Source of the DNA: Desulfobacterales bacterium
GTDB lineage: Bacteria > Desulfobacterota > Desulfobacteria > Desulfobacterales > JASFBJ01
DNA length: 9,232 bases
Reading direction: 5' to 3'
NCBI GenBank assembly: GCA_030149585.1
Contig: JASFBJ010000144.1
Span: 1 to 9,232, forward strand
Positions 1 to 7,692 of this stretch are shown in pieces; the stretch's first letter is position 1; each line of letters opens with the position of its first letter. Under the pieces are notes generated by a model. It had not been told where the DNA came from and searched no databases. It saw only the letters and a program-made list of their open reading frames with translations. The position numbers were made by a program, and so were the translations under genes.

Positions 1-53
1 AAACAGCCAGGCTACTGAAAATAGGGCTCAATACACTTCGCCGAAAACTAAAA

Positions 54-1358
54 TCATATAGGTGAGTAATGACTCCTTAAAATAATAGTGAAATTGGTTC
101 CATGATCAACCCTGCTTTGAACAGATATACGGCCTTTATAAGATTCCAGAATGCGATGCACAATTGAAAGGCCCAAACCGCTCCCAGCTGGTTTGGTTGT
201 AAAAAATGGATTAAAGATGGTCTCGATGAGTTCAAGGGTCATTCCACAGCCGTTATCAATAATATTTATTATAATCTGACCATCTTTCAAATCTCTTGCC
301 TTTATTATAATTTTACCTTTTCCGGTAATTGATTCAGCTGCATTTAAAAGCAAATTCCATAATACCTGACGCAGATGAAACGAATCAATCATGGCTTTGA
401 TATTTGGTGCGATTTTTCTTTCAATTATTATGCGATTAAAACAAATTTTATCTTTTTCAAAAAGATCCAGCACTTCTTTCAAGACTGTATCTATTCTGAT
501 AATGCCTGCCTTAGCCTTTGGGGGCCTGGCGAATAATAAAAAATTATTTACCAGCGAGCTTAAACGGTCTGTCTCACGCAGCACAATCTGCATCAATTTA
601 TCATTATCCGGGTTAAAAGGAATCTCTTCTTTTAAAAGCTGAATTGATCCAGCCAGTGCTGCAAGAGGATTTTTTATCTCATGGGCCAGCCCGGCAGCCA
701 TTTCCCCCATAGAGGCTATCTTTTCTACTCGCTGCATATGATCTTCCATGGCCAGCAATTCTATCTTTGTTTTTCTGGACTGTTCCGCCAAAAGGCCGCT
801 TAAAAAGGCAACCGCGTAACATGCTATGCTGGTTAAAAAAAGTTTGTATATCAAATGCTGCCAGCCCATATCAACCCCAGCCGATTCCGGCCCATAATAT
901 AATAATGGCTGTAAAATACCAAAAAATTCAAGATTCAGGATGCCGATATATTGCAAACAACATAATGTCGCAATTACCATACCCCCTTTTTTATTGAGCA
1001 GAATACTTGAATAGATTATTACTATCAGGTAGAGGAAAGAAAATGCGCTGATTATATTTCCTGTTACATAGATAATCAGGGAAATAATAACTGTGTCAAT
1101 ACTGGTTTGGAAATAGGCAAATAATTTACTATTGGAAATCCGTGGAAGCAGCAGCGCGTAAATAAGGGAGAGCAGAAAAATTCCGCATATTACGCCATAA
1201 ATAAATAATAGGGGTCTGGCCAGCGGTGATACATTGACACTTAATTGTAAAAGGACGGTAGCGCCCAGCAAAAAAGTGGTGAAAATAATTCTTGTGAACA
1301 TCAATAATTTCAGTTTTTGATATAGCTCTCCTTTTGTTCTAATCTTTAACTTTCCCAT
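54..1358 (-). CDS. pilS: PilS-like membrane sensor histidine kinase
   Basis: This is a two-component sensor kinase that would autophosphorylate and pass phosphate to a response regulator, probably PilR, to control pilin or other sigma54-dependent genes. The 434-residue protein has about six hydrophobic segments (roughly 21-40, 48-72, 80-98, 103-121, 127-148, 170-190), so the sensor part is almost wholly in the inner membrane. A short helical linker leads to a HisKA domain with the H-box at 224-231 (GLAHEIKNP context, phosphoacceptor His226). The HATPase domain has the N-box (NLLLNAAES, 335-343), G1 (DNGCGM, 368-373), F-box (FNPFFTTK, 382-389) and G2 (GSGLGLSIV, 392-400). All catalytic boxes are intact. 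I see no PAS domain between membrane and kinase parts, so the protein is shorter than PAS-containing PilS proteins. It starts 14 nt after the pilC stop with only a weak ribosome site. The name rests on linkage to pilC and the six-helix layout; the kinase call itself is firm. Confidence 0.85.
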   Translation of the reverse strand: MGKLKIRTKGELYQKLKLLMFTRIIFTTFLLGATVLLQLSVNVSPLARPLLFIYGVICGIFLLSLIYALLLPRISNSKLFAYFQTSIDTVIISLIIYVTGNIISAFSFLYLIVIIYSSILLNKKGGMVIATLCCLQYIGILNLEFFGILQPLLYYGPESAGVDMGWQHLIYKLFLTSIACYAVAFLSGLLAEQSRKTKIELLAMEDHMQRVEKIASMGEMAAGLAHEIKNPLAALAGSIQLLKEEIPFNPDNDKLMQIVLRETDRLSSLVNNFLLFARPPKAKAGIIRIDTVLKEVLDLFEKDKICFNRIIIERKIAPNIKAMIDSFHLRQVLWNLLLNAAESITGKGKIIIKARDLKDGQIIINIIDNGCGMTLELIETIFNPFFTTKPAGSGLGLSIVHRILESYKGRISVQSRVDHGTNFTIILRSHYSPI

Positions 1359-1372
1359 AATTTTTTTTGTGC

Positions 1373-2584
1373 CTATGTCGTAATTGCACCTGCCATTTTG
1401 AAAATTGGGAGATACATGGCAATTACCAGCCCGCCAATGACCGTTCCAAGAAAAACAAGCATGAAAGGCTCGATTAGAGATGTCATATTTTCAACCGACT
1501 GATCCACTTCCTCGTCGTAAAAATCAGCAATTTTTTCCAGCATGGCGTCAAGCGCTCCAGTAGATTCTCCAACAGAAATCATTTGGCAAACCATTGGCGG
1601 AAAAACACCGCTCTCAGAAAGCGGATCTGCCATTGTGCGCCCTTCAGAAATACCACTTCGAACATTATAAATGGCTTTTTCAACAATTTTATTTCCCGCT
1701 GTTTTAGCCACAATATCAAGAGCTTCCAAAATAGCCACACCACTTGCCAGCATTGTGCCCATAGTTCGAGTAAATTTTGCCACAGCAACTTTGCGAAGTA
1801 ACATTCCAAAAACCGGTAATTTAAGCATCGTAGCATCAATTGTTATTTTGCCTTTGCTTGTGCTGCTGTATTTTTTATAAGCAATAACAAATAAAATCAC
1901 GCCGCCAATGATATAAAGAATCCTGTCTTTTACAAAGTCACTCATAGCCACAACAATTTTGGTGGGGCCGGGCAGTTCTCCTCCAAAATCGGCAAACATT
2001 TCCTCAAAAACCGGTATTACAAAAACCAGGATTACAGCCACTACAATAACGGCAATAATCATTGTAACTACAGGATAGGTCATGGCGCCTTTTACCTGGC
2101 TTTTTAATTTAGCGGCTTTTTCCATATAAGCGGCCAGACGGCGCAAAATTGTGTCTAAAATACCCCCAGCCTCACCAGCCGCAATCATGTTGACAAACAG
2201 GTCATCAAACTGTTTTGGATATTTTTTTAGCGCTTCCGCCAGGGTAGATCCACCTTCCACTGTTTTTTTTATATCTTTAAGCATCTTCTTGAAAGTAACA
2301 TTTGCCTGTTGAGCGTATAAAATATCCAAACATTGAATGATGGGAAGACCGGCATCGATCATTGTTGAAAACTGTCTGGCAAAAAGAATAACATCTTTTT
2401 GTGCGACTTTTGGTTGTAAAAAAGCCACATTTTCCAAAAGATCTTTGGGCTTTTTTTTAATTTTAGTAGGTATAATCCGCAATCGATTCAGACTTGCTTT
2501 TACGGCATCTTCATTTGCCGCGACAATTTCACCTTTTTGAATTTCGTTATTCCGGTTTTTACCTTCCCACTGGAAAACCGCCAT
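1373..2584 (-). CDS. pilC: Type IV pilus inner-membrane platform protein PilC
   Basis: PilC is the polytopic inner-membrane platform of the type IV pilus machine. It couples the PilB/PilT ATPases to pilin assembly and retraction. The 403-residue length is normal and the protein holds two T2SSF (GspF) repeats, about 67-190 and 270-392. Matching family signatures appear in each half: FARQFSTMIDAGLP at 68-81 and GEAGGILD at 137-144, then FTRTMGTMLASGV at 271-283 and GESTGALD at 339-346. Hydrophobic segments lie near 170-192, 221-238 and 370-392, ending in the family motif around IAMYLPIFKM (388-397). A strong ribosome site (AGGGGGG on the minus strand, 2591-2597) lies 6 nt from the ATG. The gene is 24 nt downstream of the radical SAM gene and 14 nt upstream of pilS, so co-transcription is likely. 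GspF of a type II secretion system is the alternative; the adjacent pilS-like kinase favours PilC. No pilB or pilT is present upstream in this window. Confidence 0.93.
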   Translation of the reverse strand: MAVFQWEGKNRNNEIQKGEIVAANEDAVKASLNRLRIIPTKIKKKPKDLLENVAFLQPKVAQKDVILFARQFSTMIDAGLPIIQCLDILYAQQANVTFKKMLKDIKKTVEGGSTLAEALKKYPKQFDDLFVNMIAAGEAGGILDTILRRLAAYMEKAAKLKSQVKGAMTYPVVTMIIAVIVVAVILVFVIPVFEEMFADFGGELPGPTKIVVAMSDFVKDRILYIIGGVILFVIAYKKYSSTSKGKITIDATMLKLPVFGMLLRKVAVAKFTRTMGTMLASGVAILEALDIVAKTAGNKIVEKAIYNVRSGISEGRTMADPLSESGVFPPMVCQMISVGESTGALDAMLEKIADFYDEEVDQSVENMTSLIEPFMLVFLGTVIGGLVIAMYLPIFKMAGAITT

Positions 2585-2608
2585 GGTTAACCCCCCTCTG
2601 GAATTTTT

Positions 2609-3562
2609 TTAAGATAATTTCGCTAAATAGAAAATACCCCTGGGCATTTTAGTTTTACTGACCTTTTTTTGGCAAACAAGCGTTTCAAGACACTCCTGAG
2701 CTTTTGGCACTGTAATACCCAGAATGCGGGAAACATCTTCAACCGTACAAGGCCTTCTTTTTATGGCAGATATAATCTGTAGCGTATAATTTTGTATATT
2801 TTTATTATCCGATTGTTCCTGTTTCCCATACGAAATGGTCTCTGCTTTAGTTAAATAAGACTCGATTCGAGTCATATCTTTTTTTTCAACTGCCTTTACC
2901 CAGCTTTCAGTTCCCGGCCGGTCAATAGTATTTAACTGCACTTTATCCGGCATTATCCGATCTAAGGCAATTTTTATCTTTTTGAGCTCTGAATCATTGG
3001 TATTTATATCCGGCAGCAGAAAAACTTCCGCCCATAATTGATTCTTAAACTCTTTTCGCAATTCAACCAGTCCCCTAATAAGCGCATCAGGTTTCAAATC
3101 AGGATGGGGCCGGTTAATTTTATTAAAGACAGGTGAAGATACAGCATCCAGCGAAGCAATAATGACATCTGCAGCAAGAACCTGTTTTATGGTTTTATCC
3201 TGATAAAAAAGGGTTGAGTTGGTTAATAAAGCAATCCTGTATTGCGGATAATCGGATTTTAAAAAAAGGATAATTTCGCCGATTCCACTATGCAAAGTTG
3301 GTTCACCAAATCCGGAAAAAGTAACAAAATCCAGCCTGGGACCTTTATTCAGATAATCTTTAAGTTCTCTTTTAATATCTTCTGTGGGAATATATTCATC
3401 CCGCGTTATCGTTAAATGAGTGGTTTTACCACATTCACAATAAACACAATTTAAAGAGCAGGTTTTTGCCGGCATTAGATCAATGCCCAGCGACAAACCA
3501 AGGCGCCTGGACGGAACCGGTCCAAAAATATATTTATAACCTGATTGTTTATTTGTTATCAT
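2609..3562 (-). CDS. Radical SAM protein (COG0731-type) with C-terminal winged helix
   Basis: This is a radical S-adenosylmethionine enzyme expected to bind a [4Fe-4S] cluster and cleave SAM; its substrate is unknown. The 317-residue protein opens with the FGPVPSRRLG motif (13-22) that I associate with the COG0731 group of Fe-S oxidoreductases. The cluster motif is C35-x3-C39-x2-C42 within CSLNCVYC. A SAM-binding GFGEPT motif sits at 84-89, and the strands characteristic of the barrel follow (LLTNSTL 112-118, IIASLDA 134-140). The last 60 residues or so (about 258-315) look like a winged-helix domain: a first helix, VEDVSRILGI (274-283), a second helix, then a basic wing. COG0731 also contains wyosine-biosynthesis relatives (TYW1), but no such role can be assigned here. 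The ATG is preceded by a modest AGAGA site about 8 nt upstream, with a good promoter further up (3640-3668). It heads the pilC-pilS gene set with a 24-nt gap. Confidence 0.85.
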   Translation of the reverse strand: MITNKQSGYKYIFGPVPSRRLGLSLGIDLMPAKTCSLNCVYCECGKTTHLTITRDEYIPTEDIKRELKDYLNKGPRLDFVTFSGFGEPTLHSGIGEIILFLKSDYPQYRIALLTNSTLFYQDKTIKQVLAADVIIASLDAVSSPVFNKINRPHPDLKPDALIRGLVELRKEFKNQLWAEVFLLPDINTNDSELKKIKIALDRIMPDKVQLNTIDRPGTESWVKAVEKKDMTRIESYLTKAETISYGKQEQSDNKNIQNYTLQIISAIKRRPCTVEDVSRILGITVPKAQECLETLVCQKKVSKTKMPRGIFYLAKLS

Positions 3563-3639
3563 TGCAAATCTCTATCCATATCTGATATATAAATAAAACT
3601 GATATCCAGATAATTGTTCAACGTTAATATCTAATATTA

Positions 3640-3668
3640 ATTATATCGTCATATCGTCATATCATCAA
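3640..3668 (-). promoter_or_regulatory. Sigma70-type promoter for the radical SAM-pilC-pilS transcript
   Basis: On the minus strand a -35 box TTGATG (CATCAA at 3663-3668 on plus) is separated by exactly 17 bp from a perfect -10 box TATAAT (ATTATA at 3640-3645). The -35 matches four of six consensus bases, including the key TTGA. Transcription would start near 3633, giving a leader of about 70 nt before the ATG at 3562. The spacer is largely made of tandem 8-bp repeats (see the repeat entry). A second, poorer pairing closer to the gene (TTGAAC, 17 bp, TTTTAT) is also possible. Prediction only. Confidence 0.55.
3643..3666. repeat. Three tandem 8-bp repeats (ATATCGTC, last copy ATATCATC)
   Basis: Read on plus, ATATCGTC occurs at 3643-3650 and 3651-3658 and is followed by ATATCATC at 3659-3666, one base different. 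The array covers the spacer of the leftward promoter and runs into both its -35 and -10 boxes. Loss or gain of one unit would move the boxes by 8 bp. It could be an operator with protein sites close to one helical turn apart, or a chance short tandem repeat in AT-rich DNA. Confidence 0.8.
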
Positions 3669-3726
3669 ATGCAATAGCTATACCAAAAGGCCATACGCAA
3701 TCAATCTTTTTTAATCATCTATATCG

Positions 3727-3758
3727 TATAATGATATTTCAGCAATCAGAGGTATAAT
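3727..3758 (+). promoter_or_regulatory. Candidate rightward promoter region with two TATAAT boxes
   Basis: Two perfect TATAAT hexamers lie on plus at 3727-3732 and 3753-3758, upstream of the DHH-CBS-nucleotidyltransferase gene. The second has a four-of-six -35 match (ATGATA, 3731-3736) at 16-bp spacing. The first has no convincing -35. A third possibility is CTGACA (3775-3780) with TAATAT (3796-3801), which would start transcription just upstream of the ATG at 3826 and rule out the TTG at 3802. The region is AT-rich, so TATAAT alone is weak evidence. Confidence 0.35.
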
Positions 3759-3825
3759 ATCAGATTTTTAAAAGCTGACAATAAGTTAACAAAAATAATA
3801 TTTGAGGGAACCAGAAATACCTGCA

Positions 3826-6495
3826 ATGTCACCAAACAACCCAAATAATAAAATTACGGTTATTACCTCTCATTTGAATGCTGATTTTGATGCAATTGCG
3901 TCAATGCTGGCTGCCCAGAAATTATATCCTGGGGCAGTGGTGGTTTTTCCCGGCTCCAAAGAAAAAACATTACGAAATTTCTATATTCAATCTATGGTTT
4001 ACCTCTTTAATATCGTAGATATCAATGAAATTGATTTTAATAAAATAAAAAAAATGATTCTGGTGGATACGTGCCGGCCCAGCCGAATCGGCAAATTTGC
4101 CGGCATACTGCAACAAGCCGACCTGGAGATTCATACCTACGATCATCATCCATTCAGATTGAATGATATTCAGGGGATAAAAAATATCAGAGAGCAGACC
4201 GGCGCTACAGTCACTATTTTAACTGATATTATCAGGAAACAAAAAATCGATATTTCACCTGATGAGGCTACTGTAATGTGCCTTGGTATTTATGAGGATA
4301 CAGGGTCATTTACTTTTCCATCAACCACTGAAAAAGACCTGCAGGCGGCAGCTTTCCTGGTTTCCAAAGGGGCTGAAATAAATATAATATCCAACCTTAT
4401 TGCCAGGGAGATTAGCCCTGAACAGCTTTCAGTCCTTAATTCAATGATTCAGGCAGCTACTCACTATAGAATTAACAGTTTTGATATTATGATCACAATT
4501 GTAGCGCTGGATAATTATTTGCCTGATTTTGCCTTTCTGGTTCATAAAATGATGCGTATGGAAAATTTAAATGTAATTTTTGCCATAGCCCTGATGGACA
4601 ATAAAATATACATTATAGGCCGCAGTGGGATTCCCGAGGTTGATACAGGGGCAATTCTATCCAATTTCGGAGGAGGAGGCCATACCTTTGCAGCCGCAGC
4701 CTCATTTAAGGGTGCGACCCTTGCTCAGACTGAACAAAAACTCCTCTCTTTATTGCGACAGGAAATAAAATCACCTCATATTGCGACCTCTTTAATGTCA
4801 GCCCCACCCATAACTATATCTGCGCGGGCTTCTTGCCGCGACGCCAATGAAAAACTTACCCGTTATAATGTCAACGCGCTTTTGGTAACAAAAAAGTCAA
4901 TGGATCAGGAAAATTTACTTGGTTATATAACCCGTCAGGTAATCGAAAAGGCTATCTTTCACAAACTGGATCAGGTGCCTGTTGGCGAATACATGACAAC
5001 CGAGATAAGCCGGGTTGAGCCGGATGCTGGTCTGTCGGAAATTCAAGCAAAAATTATAGATGATAAACAACGCCTTTTGCCGGTTGTTAAGCAAAATAAA
5101 ATTATAGGGGTAATAACCCGCACAAACCTTTTAGAAACTTTAATTCAGCATACCCGATTCCCCGATAATAATCGGCCTGATCCATATCGTGAACCTTTAA
5201 ATGCCAGAACCAGAATGGTTCATAATTTCATGAAAGAACGGATCAACTCACATATCTATGAAACCCTTATAACCCTTGGCAGGGTGGCAACCCAAAGCGG
5301 ATTTAAGATATACCTTATAGGTGGCTTTGTCAGGGATCTTTTCCTTTACCGTTCTAATGAAGATATTGATATTGTAATTGAAGGCGACGGCATAGCCTTT
5401 GCAAAAAAATACGCAAAGTTAACAGGTGCCAGGCTTCACTACCACAAAAAATTCGGAACAGCTATCATCATTGCTGATAAAGGATTAAAAATTGATGTGG
5501 CCTCTGCCCGCCTGGAATATTATAAATATCCTGCGGCTCTGCCAACAGTTGAGATGAGTTCTCTTAAACTGGACCTTTTCAGACGCGACTTCACTATTAA
5601 TACTCTGGCAATTCAGTTAAATCCAAATAATTTTGGATTTCTCTTTGATTTTTTCGGTGCTCAAAAAGATATTAAAGATAAAGCGATCAGGGTTCTTCAT
5701 AATTTAAGCTTTGTGGAAGATCCGACTAGGGCTTATAGAGCTATCAGATTTGAACAGCGTTTTGGATTTTTCATCGGCAAACTCACTGCCGGCCTTATTA
5801 AAAACGCCAAAAAAATGGACATTTTTAATAAACTTCAAGGAAGGCGGCTTTTTACTGAACTCCGTCTTATTTTAAAAGAGGAAAATCCCATTCCGGCCCT
5901 GCTTAGATTGGACGATTTTCATCTTTTGGAAGTAATACACCCCGCCTTTAAGATGAATGACCAACTGGTGATTTTGCTTAATTCCGTTAAAAAGGTACTG
6001 GCCTGGCATGATTTGCTTTTCTTGAATAAATCTTTTCTAAAATGGGCCGTCTATTTCATGATCCTTATTCAAAAATTTGATAAAAAAGAAAGTGAGAATC
6101 TTTGCAGCCGACTCCAAATGGAAGCAACTTATAAAAAAATATTTATTCCCGCCAGGTTTTCTGCAGAACGTTGTCTGTTTTGGCTCCAGCAGAATCAGCA
6201 GGCAAAAAACAGCCTTTTATTTAACCGACTGAATAATTTTGAAGCCGAACAGATTATATATATGATGGCTATAACAAAATCGCAGGAGGTTAAAAAGAAT
6301 ATCTCTTTTTATTATACAAGGTTAAGCCATATAACCATATCTATAACTGGTAAAGATATCATGAAAACCGGTTTAAAACCTGGACCGGCTTACAGGATAA
6401 CTCTTCAGGCTGTGCTGGACGCTAAATTAAATGGTTTAATTAAGAACCGTGCTGATGAACTGGCCTTTATGAAGGACTATGTTAAAGGATTATAA
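3826..6495 (+). CDS. DHH phosphoesterase-CBS-tRNA nucleotidyltransferase fusion protein
   Basis: From the ATG at 3826 the protein is 889 residues. Part one is a DHH/DHHA1 phosphoesterase (about 8-315): HLNADFD (16-22), VDT (80-82), DHH (106-108), EDTGSF (157-162) and GGGGH (282-286), all metal or substrate motifs present. Part two is a pair of CBS domains (about 319-377 and 387-442), which usually bind adenylates. Part three is a class II nucleotidyltransferase (about 480-889): GGFVRD (499-504), the DID metal pair (513-515), RRDFTINT (586-593), and EDPTR (631-635), which in CCA enzymes reads the incoming base. A normal-looking flexible-loop region precedes RRDF. It should add A, or CCA, to tRNA 3' ends; CC-adding only is less likely because that type lacks the loop. 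An in-frame TTG at 3802 would add eight residues. The frame is closed by TAA at 3796-3798 and neither start has a well-spaced ribosome site (GAGGGA at 3804-3809 is 16 nt from the ATG). Confidence 0.9.
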   Translation: MSPNNPNNKITVITSHLNADFDAIASMLAAQKLYPGAVVVFPGSKEKTLRNFYIQSMVYLFNIVDINEIDFNKIKKMILVDTCRPSRIGKFAGILQQADLEIHTYDHHPFRLNDIQGIKNIREQTGATVTILTDIIRKQKIDISPDEATVMCLGIYEDTGSFTFPSTTEKDLQAAAFLVSKGAEINIISNLIAREISPEQLSVLNSMIQAATHYRINSFDIMITIVALDNYLPDFAFLVHKMMRMENLNVIFAIALMDNKIYIIGRSGIPEVDTGAILSNFGGGGHTFAAAASFKGATLAQTEQKLLSLLRQEIKSPHIATSLMSAPPITISARASCRDANEKLTRYNVNALLVTKKSMDQENLLGYITRQVIEKAIFHKLDQVPVGEYMTTEISRVEPDAGLSEIQAKIIDDKQRLLPVVKQNKIIGVITRTNLLETLIQHTRFPDNNRPDPYREPLNARTRMVHNFMKERINSHIYETLITLGRVATQSGFKIYLIGGFVRDLFLYRSNEDIDIVIEGDGIAFAKKYAKLTGARLHYHKKFGTAIIIADKGLKIDVASARLEYYKYPAALPTVEMSSLKLDLFRRDFTINTLAIQLNPNNFGFLFDFFGAQKDIKDKAIRVLHNLSFVEDPTRAYRAIRFEQRFGFFIGKLTAGLIKNAKKMDIFNKLQGRRLFTELRLILKEENPIPALLRLDDFHLLEVIHPAFKMNDQLVILLNSVKKVLAWHDLLFLNKSFLKWAVYFMILIQKFDKKESENLCSRLQMEATYKKIFIPARFSAERCLFWLQQNQQAKNSLLFNRLNNFEAEQIIYMMAITKSQEVKKNISFYYTRLSHITISITGKDIMKTGLKPGPAYRITLQAVLDAKLNGLIKNRADELAFMKDYVKGL

Positions 6496-6685
6496 TATTC
6501 ATCAAAGCGCCATGCTGCTTTAAAATAGATATTAGAACCCTGAAATATTTGGCTTTGACATCATGCCTTTTTGATTCCAGCCGGCGCTATAAATTAAATT
6601 ATCCCATTTTTTATTACACTTATGATAATCTTTTTGCTATATTATTATTATTTTCTTATTTACATAATGTTTCAGGAGAATTTGA
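6496..6685 (+). other. 190-nt AT-rich intergenic leader before trpS
   Basis: No open frame of interest and no strong terminator is visible here. A consensus TTGACA lies at 6555-6560, but the only good -10 downstream (TATAAA, 6588-6593) is 27 bp away, too far for a standard promoter. The last third is a run of ATT-type repeats ending in a strong ribosome site (AGGAGA, 6674-6679). I see no tandem Trp codons or obvious T-box specifier with its stem, so no regulatory element is claimed. A trpS promoter probably lies in here but I cannot fix it. Confidence 0.4.
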
Positions 6686-7672
6686 ATGACCAAAAAAAAA
6701 CGAATATTAAGTGGAATGCGCCCCACAGGCCCATTGCATCTTGGCAATTATCATGGAGCTCTGGCAAACTGGATTAAAATGCAAGACCAGTATGACTGCT
6801 TTTTTTTTATCGCTGACTGGCATGCTTTAACCAGTAATTATGAAGAGACCGGTTCCATTAAATCTTATTCCAGAGAAATGATGATCGACTGGCTGAGCGT
6901 TGGTCTTTCACCTGAAAAAAGCACCCTTTTTGTGCAATCTGCGATCAAGGAACATGCTGAGCTCTTTTTATATCTATCAATGATAACTCCTGTCCCATGG
7001 TTAGAACGTAACCCAACCTATAAAGACCAGGTTTTGCAGCTTAATAATAAAGACCTTTCTACCTTTGGTTTTTTAGGCTATCCAGTCTTGCAGGCTGCTG
7101 ACATAATAATGTATAAAGCCAATGGCGTGCCTGTTGGAATTGATCAGGTACCACACGTGGAAATTACCAGGGAAATTGCAAGACGCTTTAATCATTTATA
7201 TGGCCGGATCTTTCCGGAACCAGATGCGATTTTAACAAAAACCCCTAAAATTCTTGGTTTAGACAGACGTAAGATGAGTAAAAGCTATGATAACGCTATT
7301 TTCTTATCAGATTCGCCGGATGCTGTTGCCAAAAAAACATCCAGAATGATTACCGATCCCAAGAGAGCTCGCAAAAATGACCCTGGAAATCCTGCTGTCT
7401 GTAATGTTTTTGAATTCCACAAACTCTATTCACCTGAAGCAATTGGCAGCGAAATCGATCAAAGCTGTCGTCAAGCCCTAATTGGATGTGTGGAATGTAA
7501 AAAAATAATGGCTGAAAATCTTGTCAAAGCCCTGCAACCTTTTCAGGAAAAAAGAGGTTATTATCTGGATAATCCCAAACAAGTTGACGAGATTATCTTT
7601 GCCGGCATTGAAAACGCACGAAAGATCGCACGCCAAACCCTTAAACAGGTGAGAGATGCTATTCATATTTAA
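6686..7672 (+). CDS. trpS: Tryptophanyl-tRNA synthetase
   Basis: This class I aminoacyl-tRNA synthetase charges tRNA-Trp with tryptophan, using ATP, in the cytoplasm. The 328-residue length is typical for the bacterial dimeric enzyme. The ATP-binding HIGH-type motif is in PTGPLHLGNYHG (13-24), and the second signature, KMSKS, is at 196-200 followed by YDNAI. Further family landmarks are the GYPVLQAADI block (131-140) and the GVPVGIDQVPHVEITREIARRFN block (147-169). The start is well supported: ATG with AGGAGA 6 nt upstream (6674-6679). scpA follows after only 20 nt, so the two are probably co-transcribed, a pairing I recall from deltaproteobacterial genomes. Runs of nine A (6692-6700) and nine T (6800-6808) lie in the first 125 nt, but the frame is intact. 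Confidence 0.97.
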   Translation: MTKKKRILSGMRPTGPLHLGNYHGALANWIKMQDQYDCFFFIADWHALTSNYEETGSIKSYSREMMIDWLSVGLSPEKSTLFVQSAIKEHAELFLYLSMITPVPWLERNPTYKDQVLQLNNKDLSTFGFLGYPVLQAADIIMYKANGVPVGIDQVPHVEITREIARRFNHLYGRIFPEPDAILTKTPKILGLDRRKMSKSYDNAIFLSDSPDAVAKKTSRMITDPKRARKNDPGNPAVCNVFEFHKLYSPEAIGSEIDQSCRQALIGCVECKKIMAENLVKALQPFQEKRGYYLDNPKQVDEIIFAGIENARKIARQTLKQVRDAIHI

Positions 7673-7692
7673 CCGAGAAAGCTGGTAAACCC

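Noticed and set aside
1..53. Start of a pilR gene downstream of pilS on the minus strand
   Set aside because: No ATG, and the only GTG on the minus strand runs straight into TGA; any pilR must start outside the window.
391..997. Plus-strand open frames of 83 and 76 codons inside the histidine kinase gene
   Set aside because: They are antisense to a gene with intact kinase motifs and show no recognisable domain.
1579..2540. Several frames of 67-86 codons on both strands inside pilC
   Set aside because: Overlapped fully by pilC, whose family signatures are clear; the frames have no known motif or ribosome site.
6504..6521. Possible terminator hairpin after the nucleotidyltransferase gene (AAAGC/GCTTT)
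   Set aside because: The stem is only five base pairs, with an eight-base loop and no T-run after it.
6555..6593. TTGACA at 6555 with TATAAA at 6588 as a trpS promoter
   Set aside because: The spacing is 27 bp; with a 17-bp spacer the -10 position reads CAGCCG.
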